From the NCBI RefSeq assembly GCF_030555055.1, contig NZ_JAMOAO010000001.1, positions 3,534,001 to 3,598,000 on the forward strand: DNA of 64,000 nucleotides. Direction: 5' to 3'. Below the pieces are notes generated by a model, which did not search any database, was not told the DNA's origin, and worked only from the letters and a program-made list of their open reading frames with translations. Shown piece by piece: positions 49,280-58,597 of this stretch. A program made the translations under genes and the position numbers. The stretch's first letter is position 1. Each line of letters begins with the position of its first letter. Source of the DNA: Nocardiopsis sp. YSL2. Its GTDB lineage: Bacteria > Actinomycetota > Actinomycetes > Streptosporangiales > Streptosporangiaceae.

Positions 49280-50200
49280 TCAGCGGTCCAGGAAGTGCAG
49301 GCGCACCAGCGAACCGTCGGCGTCCCCGCAGATCTCCAGGAAGTCGCAGCTCTGGCGGGTGATCCACAGGCCGTAGCCGCGCGGGCGCATGGTGTCGGCC
49401 GGGCGGTAGCCGGTGAGCGGGTCCGAGAGCCCGCCGCCCTCGTCGAACACGTCGCACACCCACCGTCCCGGAGCCCGCCAGACGCTCACCGTGCCCTTGC
49501 CCGCCCCGTGCTCCAGCACGTTGGCGGCCAGTTCGTTCACGGCCACGACCAGGCTGTCCACGCGGCTCTCCGCAAGGCCGACGGCCGCGCCCAGCGACGT
49601 CAGCTCACGCCGCAGCCTCGGCAGGGACATCCCGATGTCCAGGCGGTGCACGGGGCCGGTGACGGGCAGCGGCTCGGGCTCGGCCGGGCGGGAGCCGAAG
49701 GCCTGCGTGCCCAGGTAGCCCGGATTGGCGGCGGGGCCGTCCGGACCGACCAGCACCGGATGGGTGGCCCGGAGCGCGGTCCTGACGCGCGGCGCCAGGC
49801 CGCGGTCGTCGTGCGCGCACAGCAGCCGTAGCCGCATCGGGGCCAGAGCGGTGCACAGCACGGACTCCAGGCGCATCCACTCGCGGAACTCCATGGACGC
49901 TCCCGACGGCAGCGGGGGCTCGGTGACCACGACCACCGGCGCGGGTTCGTGCGCGAAAGCCAAGCGGTGCAGTGCCGCCAGGGTCCGGCCCGGGGCGTCG
50001 TAGAGCCGACCGGGGGCCGTGACGTGCACCCTCGCGCGCTCCTGCGGCCTCAGACCGGCGGTCACCTCGGCGGCGCGCCGGTCGTCCACCGCCAGGACGG
50101 CGTGGGCGTTTTCGCGTAGCGCGGAGCGGAGCCGCTCTCGGGCCACCTCGTGGAACTGCCGGTCGCGGCGGAAGAGCAGTCCCTGGTGATCGAAGGTCAT
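49280..50200 (-). CDS. MEDS-domain / HATPase anti-sigma-type regulator (RsbA-like)
   Basis: About 306 residues. The N-terminal part (TFDHQGLLFRRDRQFHEVAR) is a MEDS-type sensor domain related to DcmR. The C-terminal HATPase_c_2 domain (AVNELAANVLEHGAGKGTVS, RGYGLWITRQSCDFLEI) is the fold of RsbW/RsbT-type serine kinases. The combination is typical of actinobacterial RsbA-like regulators that hold a sigma factor or its antagonist. ATG 50200 has no strong ribosome site. Confidence 0.82.
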   Translation of the reverse strand: MTFDHQGLLFRRDRQFHEVARERLRSALRENAHAVLAVDDRRAAEVTAGLRPQERARVHVTAPGRLYDAPGRTLAALHRLAFAHEPAPVVVVTEPPLPSGASMEFREWMRLESVLCTALAPMRLRLLCAHDDRGLAPRVRTALRATHPVLVGPDGPAANPGYLGTQAFGSRPAEPEPLPVTGPVHRLDIGMSLPRLRRELTSLGAAVGLAESRVDSLVVAVNELAANVLEHGAGKGTVSVWRAPGRWVCDVFDEGGGLSDPLTGYRPADTMRPRGYGLWITRQSCDFLEICGDADGSLVRLHFLDR

Positions 50201-50281
50201 CGTTCGGTGATGAGCTGCGCTGTGCACGGGGGCGCCGGGGCGGCTCGGCGGCCCCTCCGGCGTCCGGGGTGTAACGGTACT

Positions 50282-50321
50282 GTTCCCGGTCCCGGGGAAA
50301 GGATGCCCCGGGACCGGGAAC
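50282..50321 (-). terminator. 16-bp perfect hairpin after the GT4 gene
   Basis: GTTCCCGGTCCCGGGG, an eight-base loop, then the full complement. It lies 28 bp past the stop of the minus-strand glycosyltransferase gene and before the MEDS gene start. Very GC-rich and without a T run. Confidence 0.75.
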
Positions 50322-50349
50322 GCGTGCGCGGATGCGGCGCTGACACGGT

Positions 50350-51627
50350 TCAGTGCGAGGCTCCGGACAGCAGGAGGCCGTCCACCTCGTCCTCCTCGTC
50401 GTCCTCGTGCTCGACCTGCTGGGGCCGGGACCGCTGGTAGGCGATCTCCGTCTCGATGGCGATGCGCTGCCAGGTGAACCGCGAGCGGGCGCGGTCCACG
50501 CCGGCGATGCCGTAGGCGGAGCTCATGGTCGGCGTGTGCAGCACCGCACGGACGGCGCGCGCGACCTCCTCAGGGCGCCCGAAGCGGATCAGCACCCCGC
50601 TGGTGCGGTGCAGGACGGCGCCGGGGACCGCGCCGGTGGCGGTCGCCACGACGGGCAGCCCGCAGGCCATGGCCTCCAGCACGGCGCCGCCGTAGGGGTC
50701 GTAGGACGCGGCGGAGACGTAGACGTCCGCGGACCGGAGCAGGCGGGGCAGCTCCTTGCGGTCCACGGGGCCGGTCAGGTGGACGCGGTCGTCCACCCCG
50801 GCCTCCTTGGCCAGCAGCTCCACGCGCCGGGCGTTCTCGTCCAGGGCGACGTCCAGGTCGTCGGCGGTGGAGACGAGCAGGAGTTCGGCCTCGGGCAGCC
50901 GGGTCATGGCCTCCACGAGGCGGTCGGCGCCGCCCGCCTCGGTCAGGGACGTCACCGACACCAGGCGGGGCCGCTCCTCACGGCGCGACTGCCAGGGATC
51001 GGTGGAGGCGCTGCCCTCCACGCTGAAGTGGTCGGTGTCCACACCGAAGGGGACGACGCTGACCTGCTGGCGCGGAATCCCGAGCCGGGCGAGCTCGCCC
51101 TGCTGGTCGGTGGAGTTGACCAGGACGTGGTCCACGCGCTGGGCCAGGACCGACTCCATGCGCGCGCGGTCGGGGCGGTGGGCCAGCCCGGAGCGCTGCT
51201 CGCTGGCGTTGAGCGAGTGGAAGGTCTGGACGATGGGCGTGGTGCCCCTGTCATGGCCGGTGCGCGCCTGCGCGTGCAGGGCGGCCAGGCCGCTGGTCCA
51301 CCCGACGGCGTGCAGCACGTCGGGGGCGTCCTCGTCCAGGGCGCGGGCGAGGGCCGTGCCGAAGGCACCGGTGTGCTCGGCCTTCTCGTCGTCCGTGAGC
51401 GGCCGTCCCGGTCCCGCGTCGAGGTAGATGACGGAGACGCCGCGTGCCATGCGTGTCCTGCCCTCCGGCTGTTCCGGAGAGCTGCGCCGGGCGTACACGG
51501 TGACCTTGTGGCCGCGTTTGGCGAGCTGTCGGGACAGCGCGCACACGTGCAGGCTCGCGGGGCAGGCCGGCTCACCGCGGTGCGCGGGGAGGGGATTGGC
51601 GTGTTCGGCGACCATGGCGATCTTCAC
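50350..51627 (-). CDS. GT4-family glycosyltransferase
   Basis: About 425 residues, GT-B fold: N-terminal KIAMVAEHANPLPAHRGEP, and C-terminal GGAVLEAMACGLPVVATATG (E-x7-E type motif). Likely transfers a sugar from a nucleotide sugar; resemblance to MshA/SqdX-like enzymes is only general, and the acceptor is unknown. The GTG at 51627 has AAGGAG nine bases upstream; GTG 51648 would add seven residues. The C-terminus is highly acidic (EHEDDEEDEVD). Confidence 0.82.
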   Translation of the reverse strand: MKIAMVAEHANPLPAHRGEPACPASLHVCALSRQLAKRGHKVTVYARRSSPEQPEGRTRMARGVSVIYLDAGPGRPLTDDEKAEHTGAFGTALARALDEDAPDVLHAVGWTSGLAALHAQARTGHDRGTTPIVQTFHSLNASEQRSGLAHRPDRARMESVLAQRVDHVLVNSTDQQGELARLGIPRQQVSVVPFGVDTDHFSVEGSASTDPWQSRREERPRLVSVTSLTEAGGADRLVEAMTRLPEAELLLVSTADDLDVALDENARRVELLAKEAGVDDRVHLTGPVDRKELPRLLRSADVYVSAASYDPYGGAVLEAMACGLPVVATATGAVPGAVLHRTSGVLIRFGRPEEVARAVRAVLHTPTMSSAYGIAGVDRARSRFTWQRIAIETEIAYQRSRPQQVEHEDDEEDEVDGLLLSGASH

Positions 51628-52439
51628 TGGACTGGACTCCTTGGACACATCACGGTGTCCGTCGTGGGCGGGCCCGAAGGGACTCCTGAGCGGGGACGGA
51701 ATCCTTGCGGGCGGTACTGGGAAGCGGCGCCGACCGGCGCGGGAACGCCACGGGGCGCGGAGGGAGGAGAGGGCGGGTCGCGGTCAGGAAGGGGATGCGG
51801 GGCCCCACGGGCCGGACGCGGTGCCGGGCGGGGAACGCCGGGCAGCACTGAGCACCGTGCGTACACAGCACACACGGTGGCCCGGAGGCGGAATGAATCG
51901 GGAAGGAAGGGGAAGACGCAAGGAGACCACACCAAACGACCGGTCGAGGAGAGAGCCGAGACCACCGCTGGGCCTGAGGGCCGCGCGCGGGGGCGGTCGT
52001 GTGTGTCTGCGTCTTAGACACCCAACGGGAACCATTCTGCCAGACGGTTCGGGGCGCGACAACGCCATGCGGGTGAGCGACACGGGCCTAAGGTCCCTTC
52101 AGTGTCGTCCGAAATGACCCGAGAACCCCGGGGCCCGCGCGTTCGTCCCACCTTGCGGCGGGCACTGTCGGCCCGGTTCCAACACCGCTAGTGTCGGACC
52201 CGAACGCGGGACCGTCACGGGTGTGCGCCGCACATGCCCGACGTAGCGCTTTCGGCGGCCGGAGGCGGGCCTGGAACTGCGTATCCGGGTGTTTTCCGCC
52301 ATGATGTACGCGGATTTTGACCGACTCCTGCGGTGGCTCGGTACGGTGACAGAATCCAGGCGTTGAACGGGACTCGACCAAGGTCCGGCCTTACGTGCCG
52401 GGCGACCGGCCACGGCCGACGAAACGGGAGGAAGGGCGT
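51628..52439. other. 800-bp intergenic region
   Basis: Separates the divergent glycosyltransferase and PP2C genes and should hold both promoters. I see a small inverted repeat GTGTCT-7-AGACAC at 52003-52021 and a TTTTGACC box at 52314 that could be a -35 element for the PP2C gene. No ORF here has a credible start or product. Confidence 0.4.
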
Positions 52440-53201
52440 ATGGGTGTCGCTGGTGGGGAAGTCATTGTCACGGCCCTCACGCACCGGGGCGCTATCCGCC
52501 CCGCCAACGAGGACGCCGTCGTCATGGGTGCCCTGACCGTGGCCAGTGCGAACATGACGTCGCCGGTGCGCTGTGTCCTGCCTGTGGGCGAGCCCGTCAT
52601 CCTCGCCGTCGCCGACGGCATCGGCGGCCAGGCCGCGGGCGAGATCGCCTCGGAGCACGCGGTGCACCGGATGGCCGAGATGGGCCCGAGACTGAACGGT
52701 CCCGAGGAGATCGCCCAACTGCTGAGCAACATCGACGAGGAGATCAAGGACCACGCCACCCAGCACACCGAGTTCTCCGGAATGGGGACCACGGTCGCCG
52801 GGGTCCTGCTCAACAACGACGGCAACTTCTGGTTCAACGTCGGCGACTCGCGCACCTACCGCCTGGAGGGCCGGCGCCTGCGCCAGCTCTCCGAGGACGA
52901 CTCCCCGGCCCTCCCGCCCTCGGAGGACGGGCGCCCCGTCACCACGAACTTCATCACCCAGTCCCTGGGCGGCAGCTCCGGCGGCTCGATGGTCCCGCAC
53001 GTGGGCCGCGACGAGGCCGCCGACCCCAGCGCGTGGCTCATGTGCAGCGACGGGCTGTCGGACCTCGTGCTGCCGGAGGAGATGGAACGGATGATCGCCG
53101 AGGCGGGCAGCGACGAGGCCGCCGTCCACGCCCTGTGGCAGGCCGCCATGGAGGCGGGGGGCAAGGACAACATCAGCATCCTGCTGGCCCGGCGCGTCTA
53201 G
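52440..53201 (+). CDS. PP2C-family serine/threonine protein phosphatase
   Basis: About 253 residues. All PP2C motifs are present: NEDAVVMG, VADGIGGQAAGE with metal-binding Asp, GMGTTVAGVLL, NVGDSRTYRL, CSDGLSDLV and GGKDNISILL. Soluble, a stand-alone PstP/Stp-like phosphatase, but not in the usual FHA-PknB cluster. ATG 52440 has GGAGGAAGG upstream. Ends at a 20-bp hairpin. Confidence 0.92.
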   Translation: MGVAGGEVIVTALTHRGAIRPANEDAVVMGALTVASANMTSPVRCVLPVGEPVILAVADGIGGQAAGEIASEHAVHRMAEMGPRLNGPEEIAQLLSNIDEEIKDHATQHTEFSGMGTTVAGVLLNNDGNFWFNVGDSRTYRLEGRRLRQLSEDDSPALPPSEDGRPVTTNFITQSLGGSSGGSMVPHVGRDEAADPSAWLMCSDGLSDLVLPEEMERMIAEAGSDEAAVHALWQAAMEAGGKDNISILLARRV

Positions 53202-53239
53202 GGCGTGTTCCGTGGATGCCCGCCCCGGGTACGGCGATC

Positions 53240-53283
53240 GGCGCTGAGGCCCGGACACGGTGACGTGTCCGGGCCTCAGCGCC
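53240..53283. terminator. 20-bp hairpin between convergent genes
   Basis: Twenty-base stem with a GTGA loop: GGCGCTGAGGCCCGGACACG at 53240-53259 pairs fully with 53264-53283. It is followed by GTTTCGG. It lies between the convergent PP2C and CopC-like genes and can end both transcripts. Confidence 0.88.
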
Positions 53284-53318
53284 GTTTCGGGGCTCAGCCA
53301 TCAGCCGGGGTCCGCTCG

Positions 53319-53933
53319 TCAGGACTGTCCGGGGCGGTTGCGCAGGCGGACCGCCACCAGCACGACCGCGCCGATCCCGGCCAGCGCGACCACGCCGACG
53401 ACCACCAGCGCGGCCATGGACGGGCCGCCCTCGTCCGCCTCGGTCGACGCGGCGGGTGACGGGTCGGCGGACTCCTCGTCGCCCTCGGCCGCGGGGGCCC
53501 CGTCCTCGGCCGGCTCACCGGTCTCCTCCGGAGCCGCGGCCGCGGCCGCCTCCTCGGAGACCGTGAACTCCAGCGAGTCCTGGATGGGGTGGCCGTCGGA
53601 GGAGACGACCTGGAAGGCGAAGGTGTAGTCGCCGCTCTCGATGATCGGCCGCAGCGGGACCGACACGTCGGTGCCGTCGAAGACCAGGGCGCCGTCCTGG
53701 TACTCCTCGCCGTCGGGGCCGGTCACCACGATGGCACTGGCCTCGGCGCTCTCCAACGGCGGGTTGTTGAAGCTCAGCACGATCTCCTCCGGGACCGTGT
53801 CCAGGGTGTCGCCGTCCTCCGGCGAGGAGCCGGTGAGCACGTCGTGGGCCATGGCGGGGGCGGGCACCAGGACGAGGGCGGCCGCGGTGAAGGGGATCAG
53901 GGCGGCCGACGCCGCACTGCGCAGGATGGTCAT
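53319..53933 (-). CDS. CopC-domain copper-binding-like secreted protein
   Basis: 204 residues. The signal peptide ends AMA with His next (HDVLTGSSPEDGDTL), matching the N-terminal His of CopC-type copper sites. The beta-sandwich has SSDGHPI with a second His. An acidic Ala/Glu linker is followed by a C-terminal membrane helix and basic tail, so it is anchored outside the cell. It follows the multi-pass membrane protein gene, probably in one operon. Confidence 0.87.
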   Translation of the reverse strand: MTILRSAASAALIPFTAAALVLVPAPAMAHDVLTGSSPEDGDTLDTVPEEIVLSFNNPPLESAEASAIVVTGPDGEEYQDGALVFDGTDVSVPLRPIIESGDYTFAFQVVSSDGHPIQDSLEFTVSEEAAAAAAPEETGEPAEDGAPAAEGDEESADPSPAASTEADEGGPSMAALVVVGVVALAGIGAVVLVAVRLRNRPGQS

Positions 53934-54020
53934 GGTCTCTCCGTGGGTTGGTGGGCGGCCCGGGAAGGGCGGGACGCGGTTCGCGCCCGGTCCGCGGCGT
54001 CGGCGCGCGCGTCCGGGGCC

Positions 54021-54674
54021 TCAAGGGGTGGTGAGAGGCGAGACGGGAGGTCCCCGCGGACCGTGCGCCCGGACCGTGGCCCAACGCGGATCGGAGGCGG
54101 TCGGCGCGTTCGGTACCGGAGCCCCCGCGCCCAGGGCCAGACGGGGCACACGCAGCAGGGGCGGCAGCGCGCGTCCCAGGAGCACGGCCAGGAACCACAG
54201 GGCCGCCTCGCCGTGCGCGAGCAGCGCCGAGGCGAGCAGTGCGGCCCACAGATGGGCCAGGAGCATGCCGGGGGAGAGACCGAGCGTGTGGGTGAGCAGC
54301 CCGTGCGCGGCGTGCCCGGTGCCGGCGAAGGCCGAGCCCGCGCCGCCCGACCCCTGCAGAACCAGGTGCAGCACGATCTGGACCGAGGCCAGCACGGCGA
54401 AGAGGTCGCCGAAACCTCGCATGATCCGGGTGAAGTGCCACAGCACGGGTGTGAGGACCGCCGTGGCGAGCAGGAACCCGCCGCCGCTCGCGGCCGTGTC
54501 CGCCCACAGTTGGTGCCCGGCCCAGCTCAAACCGGTGCACGCCCCGGCGAGGAACGCCGTGCGCACCCACCGGAGCAGTCCGTGCGCCGGTGCGATCACG
54601 GGAGGGGTGCCCTGGGCGGCCGGTCCCCGCGCGGAGCACTCCCGGCGGGCGCGGGCGGCGGGCGACGGGTGCAC
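54021..54674 (-). CDS. multi-pass membrane protein, hypothetical
   Basis: About 217 residues with five to six hydrophobic helices and several His and Trp (SWAGHQLW, LWHFTRI, HLVLQG). It is read in the same direction as and 87 bp before the CopC-like gene, so a joint role in copper handling is plausible but unproven. The GTG at 54674 is favoured because the frame upstream overlaps the wbl gene antisense; its ribosome site is weak. Confidence 0.65.
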   Translation of the reverse strand: MHPSPAARARRECSARGPAAQGTPPVIAPAHGLLRWVRTAFLAGACTGLSWAGHQLWADTAASGGGFLLATAVLTPVLWHFTRIMRGFGDLFAVLASVQIVLHLVLQGSGGAGSAFAGTGHAAHGLLTHTLGLSPGMLLAHLWAALLASALLAHGEAALWFLAVLLGRALPPLLRVPRLALGAGAPVPNAPTASDPRWATVRAHGPRGPPVSPLTTP

Positions 54675-54774
54675 GTGACCGAACCTAAGCGGTGCCGCGA
54701 CCGGTCGCAAGACGCGGACGCGGAAGGGCCGCCGGGCGCGGTCGTCCGCGATCCCGGCGGCCCCGGGCGACGCC

Positions 54775-55038
54775 TCAGGAAGCCGGAACCAGCTCACGCC
54801 GCATGTAGCGGCGCTGCTCGGGGGTGGTGCCACCCCAGACGCCATGCGCCTCTCCGGCTCTCAGTGCCCACCGCAGGCACTCTTGGCGAACAGTACAACT
54901 GCGGCAGACGGCGACGGCCTGCTCGGTGTCGACGCGCCCGATCCCGGTGCTGCTCACCGGAAAGAAGATCTCCGGGTCGTACGAACGGCAGTTGCCCTGC
55001 TCGACCCAGTCCTCGCTCTCGTGGTACAGGCGGTTCAC
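54775..55038 (-). CDS. WhiB-like (Wbl) iron-sulfur regulator
   Basis: 87 residues. The four Fe-S ligands are Cys17, Cys45, Cys48 and Cys54 (spacing C-x2-C-x5-C), followed by GVWGG at 68-72 and a basic tail. Wbl proteins bind a 4Fe-4S cluster and usually act with a sigma factor to control development, redox response or antibiotic resistance. The subtype is not assigned with confidence. GTG 55038 has GGAGG five bases upstream. A perfect 12-bp palindrome lies 143 bp upstream. Confidence 0.92.
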   Translation of the reverse strand: MNRLYHESEDWVEQGNCRSYDPEIFFPVSSTGIGRVDTEQAVAVCRSCTVRQECLRWALRAGEAHGVWGGTTPEQRRYMRRELVPAS

Positions 55039-55748
55039 GGGCGCCTCCGATCCGTGGCTTGTGGTCCGTGGCCAGTGGCCCGCACCGTGTCTCCCACGGC
55101 GGGGTCAGCGAAGCTCGCGCTCCCGTCACCGGCCAGAGGTGATCGACCCGGCTGGACTGCGGCGACGCGATGCGACCAAGTGTAGTACTACATGGGGTCG
55201 TACTACGCAGAGTCTGCGCGAAAATCTCCGAATCATCAAGGGCGTCGGCGGTCGTTGGACCCGTTCTGCCCACACGTGCGTCAATTGAGGGCCATGCGTT
55301 GTTCTGGAGTCGGCAACCCCGCGGAGCGCCTCCACTGCGGGGGTTTCGCAGTGCACGGCGGCGCGATCGGTGGGTGCGATGTGTCGCGTGATGTGTGGAT
55401 CGGCCCCACTTGCCCGTTATGTCGCGAGGTTTCCACCGAGTTGATGTGACTTAACGCACGCTTAATATTGCTCGTTCAGGCTCTATGTTTGACCCTGAGG
55501 GCCATCGGGCGCCCGCAGGGGACCCCGGTGCCACGGGGCGTCGGCGACCCTCGGCGAGGATGCCGAAGCGCCTGATCGGGGCGGCGTCAGCCGGTGTGTG
55601 GGCGGGGATCTGGCCCCGCGCGAATGCCCAGGTCAGAGGCACGCTCCGCTGTTAAATGAACAAGCCATACCCGATGTGGGCGGCCCGAAACATCTGCACG
55701 GAATCTCCCTGAAATCCCATTGACGTTCGTTCGCTATGTTCGATCGAC
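55039..55748. other. intergenic region between wbl and ectA
   Basis: Divergent regulatory region of about 710 bp. It holds the wbl palindrome (55181-55192), AT-rich motifs near 55447-55475 (CTTAACGCACGCTTAATATT) and the ectA promoter area. Small ORFs lack ribosome sites and recognisable products. Confidence 0.45.
55181..55213. promoter_or_regulatory. TGTAGTACTACA palindrome with extra half-site upstream of wbl
   Basis: Perfect 12-bp palindrome at 55181-55192, followed by GTCGTACTACG, which repeats the GTACTAC half-site. Likely an operator controlling wbl; the protein that binds it is unknown. Confidence 0.55.
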
Positions 55749-56351
55749 GTGCCACATCAACGAACGAATCTCCAAGCACGCGATCACACTGACGCCGGAG
55801 CCGAGCGCTCCGAGACCACAGGGGCCGCGGGCCATGGAGGCGTGCGCCTGTCGCACCCGTCCGTGGAGGACGGTCCGCACATGTGGCGGCTGGCGGGGGC
55901 GACGGGAATGGACGTCAACTCCCCGTACGCCTACACGCTCTGGTGCAGGGACTTCGCCAAGAGCAGTGTCGTGGCCAAGGACGCCGACGGCCGTCTCGCC
56001 GCCTACGTCACCGGCTATGTCCGTCCCGACGACCCGGACACCTACTTCCTCTGGCAGGTCGCCGTCGACTCCGCGTACCGCGGACAGCGGCTGGCCCGCC
56101 GGATGCTCGATTTCATCGGCGACCGCATCACCGAACGGGGTATGACTCACCTCGAAGCGACCGTTACACCGGACAACGCCGCATCCCGTGCGCTGTTCGC
56201 GTCGTTCGCCCGTGACCGCGGCGTCGAAGCCGTGTGGAGTCCCCTCTTCGGCGCGGAGCACTTCCCCGCCGGAGGGGACGCGCCACACGAGCCCGAGGAC
56301 CTTGTTCGGATCGGCCCGTTCGGGCCGAGGCCGAGCCAAGAGCGTGACTGA
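55749..56351 (+). CDS. ectA: L-2,4-diaminobutyrate N-gamma-acetyltransferase
   Basis: 200 residues, GNAT fold. Acetylates diaminobutyrate from acetyl-CoA, the second step in ectoine synthesis. Family sequence MWRLAGATGMDVNSPYAYTL, then WCRDFAKSSVVAK and the acetyl-CoA loop DSAYRGQRLARRMLD. The N-terminus is about 35 residues longer than many EctA. GTG 55749 has no ribosome site, so the mRNA may be leaderless. First gene of ectABC. Confidence 0.93.
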   Translation: MPHQRTNLQARDHTDAGAERSETTGAAGHGGVRLSHPSVEDGPHMWRLAGATGMDVNSPYAYTLWCRDFAKSSVVAKDADGRLAAYVTGYVRPDDPDTYFLWQVAVDSAYRGQRLARRMLDFIGDRITERGMTHLEATVTPDNAASRALFASFARDRGVEAVWSPLFGAEHFPAGGDAPHEPEDLVRIGPFGPRPSQERD

Positions 56352-56440
56352 ACATCCGCACCGGATCGATCGATCCTGACCCACCCCGTCGTCAAAGCCA
56401 CGAGCCCACGAACCTGGGGAAAGGAACCAAGGAACACACG

Positions 56441-57706
56441 ATGGAGACTTTCGAGCGCCTCGAATCCGAAGTCCGCGGATACTGCCGCAACTGGCCGGTC
56501 GTCTTCGACAAGGCTGTCGGCAGCCACGTCTACGACGAGGCCGGTAAGCCCTACCTCGACTTCTTCGCCGGTGCGGGCTCGCTCAACTACGGGCACAACA
56601 ACCCGCAGCTGAAGACCAAGCTCATCGAGTACCTGACCGACGACCGCATCGTCCACAGCCTCGATGCCTACAGCGTCGCTAAACGCGACTTCCTGAAAAC
56701 CTTCGAGGAGATCGTCCTCAAACCGCGTGGCCTGGACTACAAGGTCCAGTTCCCCGGACCGGCGGGCAACAACGCCGTCGAGGCCGCGCTGAAGCTGGCT
56801 CGCAAGTACACCGGTCGCGAGACCATCATCAACTTCACCAACGGCTTCCACGGCATGACGCTGGGCGCCCTGGCCGTCACCGGCAACTCGATGAAGCGCG
56901 GCGGCGCCGGCGTTCCGCTGGACCACGTCGCCACGATGCCGTTCGACAACTACCTGGACGGCCAGACGCCGGACTTCCTCTGGCTGCGCGCCATGCTGGA
57001 GGACAGCGGGTCCGGTCTGGACAAGCCCGCCGCCGTGATCGTCGAGGCGATCCAGGGCGAGGGCGGCATCAACGTCGCCAGCGCGAGCTGGCTGCGCGGC
57101 CTCTCCGAGGTCTGCCGCGAGTACGACATGCTCCTGATCGTCGACGACATCCAGATGGGCTGCGGCCGCACCGGCGACTTCTTCAGCTTCGAGGAGGCCG
57201 GGATCACCCCGGACATCGTCACGCTGTCGAAGTCCATCAGCGGCTACGGCCTGCCCATGGCGCTCACCCTGTTCAAGCGCGAGCTGGACGTGTGGGAGCC
57301 CGGTGAGCACAACGGCACCTTCCGGGGCTTCAACCCCGCCATGATCACCGGCTCCGAGGCGCTGCGCCAGTTCTGGAGCAACGACGAGTTCGCCAGTGCC
57401 ACCAAGGCCAAGGGCGACCTGGTCGCCGCCCGCCTCGGCGAGATCGCGGCGGAGTTCCCCGAGGCCGGCGCGCACGTCCGCGGTCGCGGACTGGCACGCG
57501 GTCTGGCTTTCGAGGACACTGGGATCGCCAAGCGGCTCGCCGCCGAGTCCTTCGACCGGGGGCTGCTCGTCGAGACCTCCGGTCCCGAGGACGAGGTCGC
57601 CAAGCTCCTGCCGGCGCTGACCACGACCGAGGAGGAGCTCACGGCCGGACTCGACATCATGGCCGACGCCGCTCGTGCGGCGGTCAAGGTGTCGGCGCCC
57701 GCCTAG
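56441..57706 (+). CDS. ectB: diaminobutyrate-2-oxoglutarate transaminase
   Basis: 421 residues, class III aminotransferase. Converts aspartate semialdehyde and glutamate to 2,4-diaminobutyrate, the first committed step of ectoine synthesis. PLP Lys264 lies in TLSKSISGYGLP and the cofactor Asp in IVDDIQMGCGRTG. ATG 56441 follows AAGGAACC-type sites. Full length and well conserved. Confidence 0.96.
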   Translation: METFERLESEVRGYCRNWPVVFDKAVGSHVYDEAGKPYLDFFAGAGSLNYGHNNPQLKTKLIEYLTDDRIVHSLDAYSVAKRDFLKTFEEIVLKPRGLDYKVQFPGPAGNNAVEAALKLARKYTGRETIINFTNGFHGMTLGALAVTGNSMKRGGAGVPLDHVATMPFDNYLDGQTPDFLWLRAMLEDSGSGLDKPAAVIVEAIQGEGGINVASASWLRGLSEVCREYDMLLIVDDIQMGCGRTGDFFSFEEAGITPDIVTLSKSISGYGLPMALTLFKRELDVWEPGEHNGTFRGFNPAMITGSEALRQFWSNDEFASATKAKGDLVAARLGEIAAEFPEAGAHVRGRGLARGLAFEDTGIAKRLAAESFDRGLLVETSGPEDEVAKLLPALTTTEEELTAGLDIMADAARAAVKVSAPA

Positions 57707-57844
57707 GACGTACGAGGGGACCGCTCCACCTCCGGGTGGCGGGGCCGGTCGGCACACCGTGGAACGGGATGCTGATCGGCCCCTCCCCGTGTTACACCAG
57801 CACAGATTCGGACTTACGGCGCACCCGCGCAGAAGGAGACAGCA

Positions 57845-58261
57845 GTGATCGTTCGCAGCCTGGACGACGTCAACGACACCGAGCGCGACGTCAAGCACGG
57901 CAACTGGCGCAGCCGCCGGGTCATCCTCGCCAAGGAGGGTGTGGGGTTCTCGTTCCACGAGACCGTTCTGTACGCGGGGACCGAGACGTCGATGTGGTAC
58001 GCCAACCACGTCGAGCTCGTGCACTGCATCGAGGGTGAGGCCGAGCTGACCAACGAGGAGACCGGGGAGAAGCACACCATCACCCCGGGCACCCTCTACC
58101 TGCTCGACGGTCACGAGAAGCACACGCTCCGGATCAAGAAGGACTTCCGGGTTCTGTGCGTGTTCAACCCGCCCGTGACGGGGCGCGAGGTCCACGACGA
58201 GAACGGTGTCTACCCGCTCATCGTCGAGGAGCCCGAAGGCGAGTCCACGCCGGTCGCCTGA
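57845..58261 (+). CDS. ectC: L-ectoine synthase
   Basis: 138 residues, cupin fold. Cyclises N-gamma-acetyl-diaminobutyrate to ectoine. Conserved [35 protein letters not shown] and [11 protein letters not shown] carry the metal and substrate residues. GTG 57845 has AAGGAGA upstream. Last gene of the operon; a 15-bp hairpin starts 17 bp after the stop. Confidence 0.96.
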   Translation: MIVRSLDDVNDTERDVKHGNWRSRRVILAKEGVGFSFHETVLYAGTETSMWYANHVELVHCIEGEAELTNEETGEKHTITPGTLYLLDGHEKHTLRIKKDFRVLCVFNPPVTGREVHDENGVYPLIVEEPEGESTPVA

Positions 58262-58277
58262 TCACGCTCTGCTGGGC

Positions 58278-58310
58278 CGGGCCGACACCCTCACCGAGGG
58301 TGTCGGCCCG
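58278..58310 (+). terminator. ectABC terminator
   Basis: CGGGCCGACACCCTC, ACC loop, then the full 15-base complement, followed by GTTCTCGTG. It starts 17 bp past the ectC stop. Confidence 0.88.
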
Positions 58311-58320
58311 GTTCTCGTGT

Positions 58321-58597
58321 GTGGGAGACGGGCGGGTGGTGCTGGGCCGGAGGCCTCGGTTGAGGGTGGTAGTCCGGTCACTCTGTGCAGCACCCGACCG
58401 GACGGTGGTGGGAGACGGGCGGGTGGTGCTGGGCCGGAGGCCTCGGTTGAGGGTGGTAGTCCGGTCACTCTGTGCAGCACCCGACCGGACGGTGGTGGGA
58501 GACGGGCGGGTGGTGCTGGGCCGGAGGCCTCGGTTGAGGGTGGTAGTCCGGTCACTCTGTGCAGCACCCGACCGGACGGTGGTGGGAGACGGGTGGG
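58321..58597 (+). repeat. 87-bp tandem repeat, three full copies plus a partial fourth
   Basis: Copies start at 58321, 58408 and 58495 and appear identical; a fourth begins at 58582 and breaks off after about 16 bases. Each unit starts GTGGGAGACGGGCGGGTGG and holds the inverted repeat GTCCGGTC-17-GACCGGAC. Because 87 is divisible by three, all frames stay open, but none has a ribosome site or a known product. Confidence 0.93.

Noticed and set aside
58321..58597. CRISPR array
   Set aside because: The 87-bp units are contiguous with no unique spacers, and no cas genes are near.
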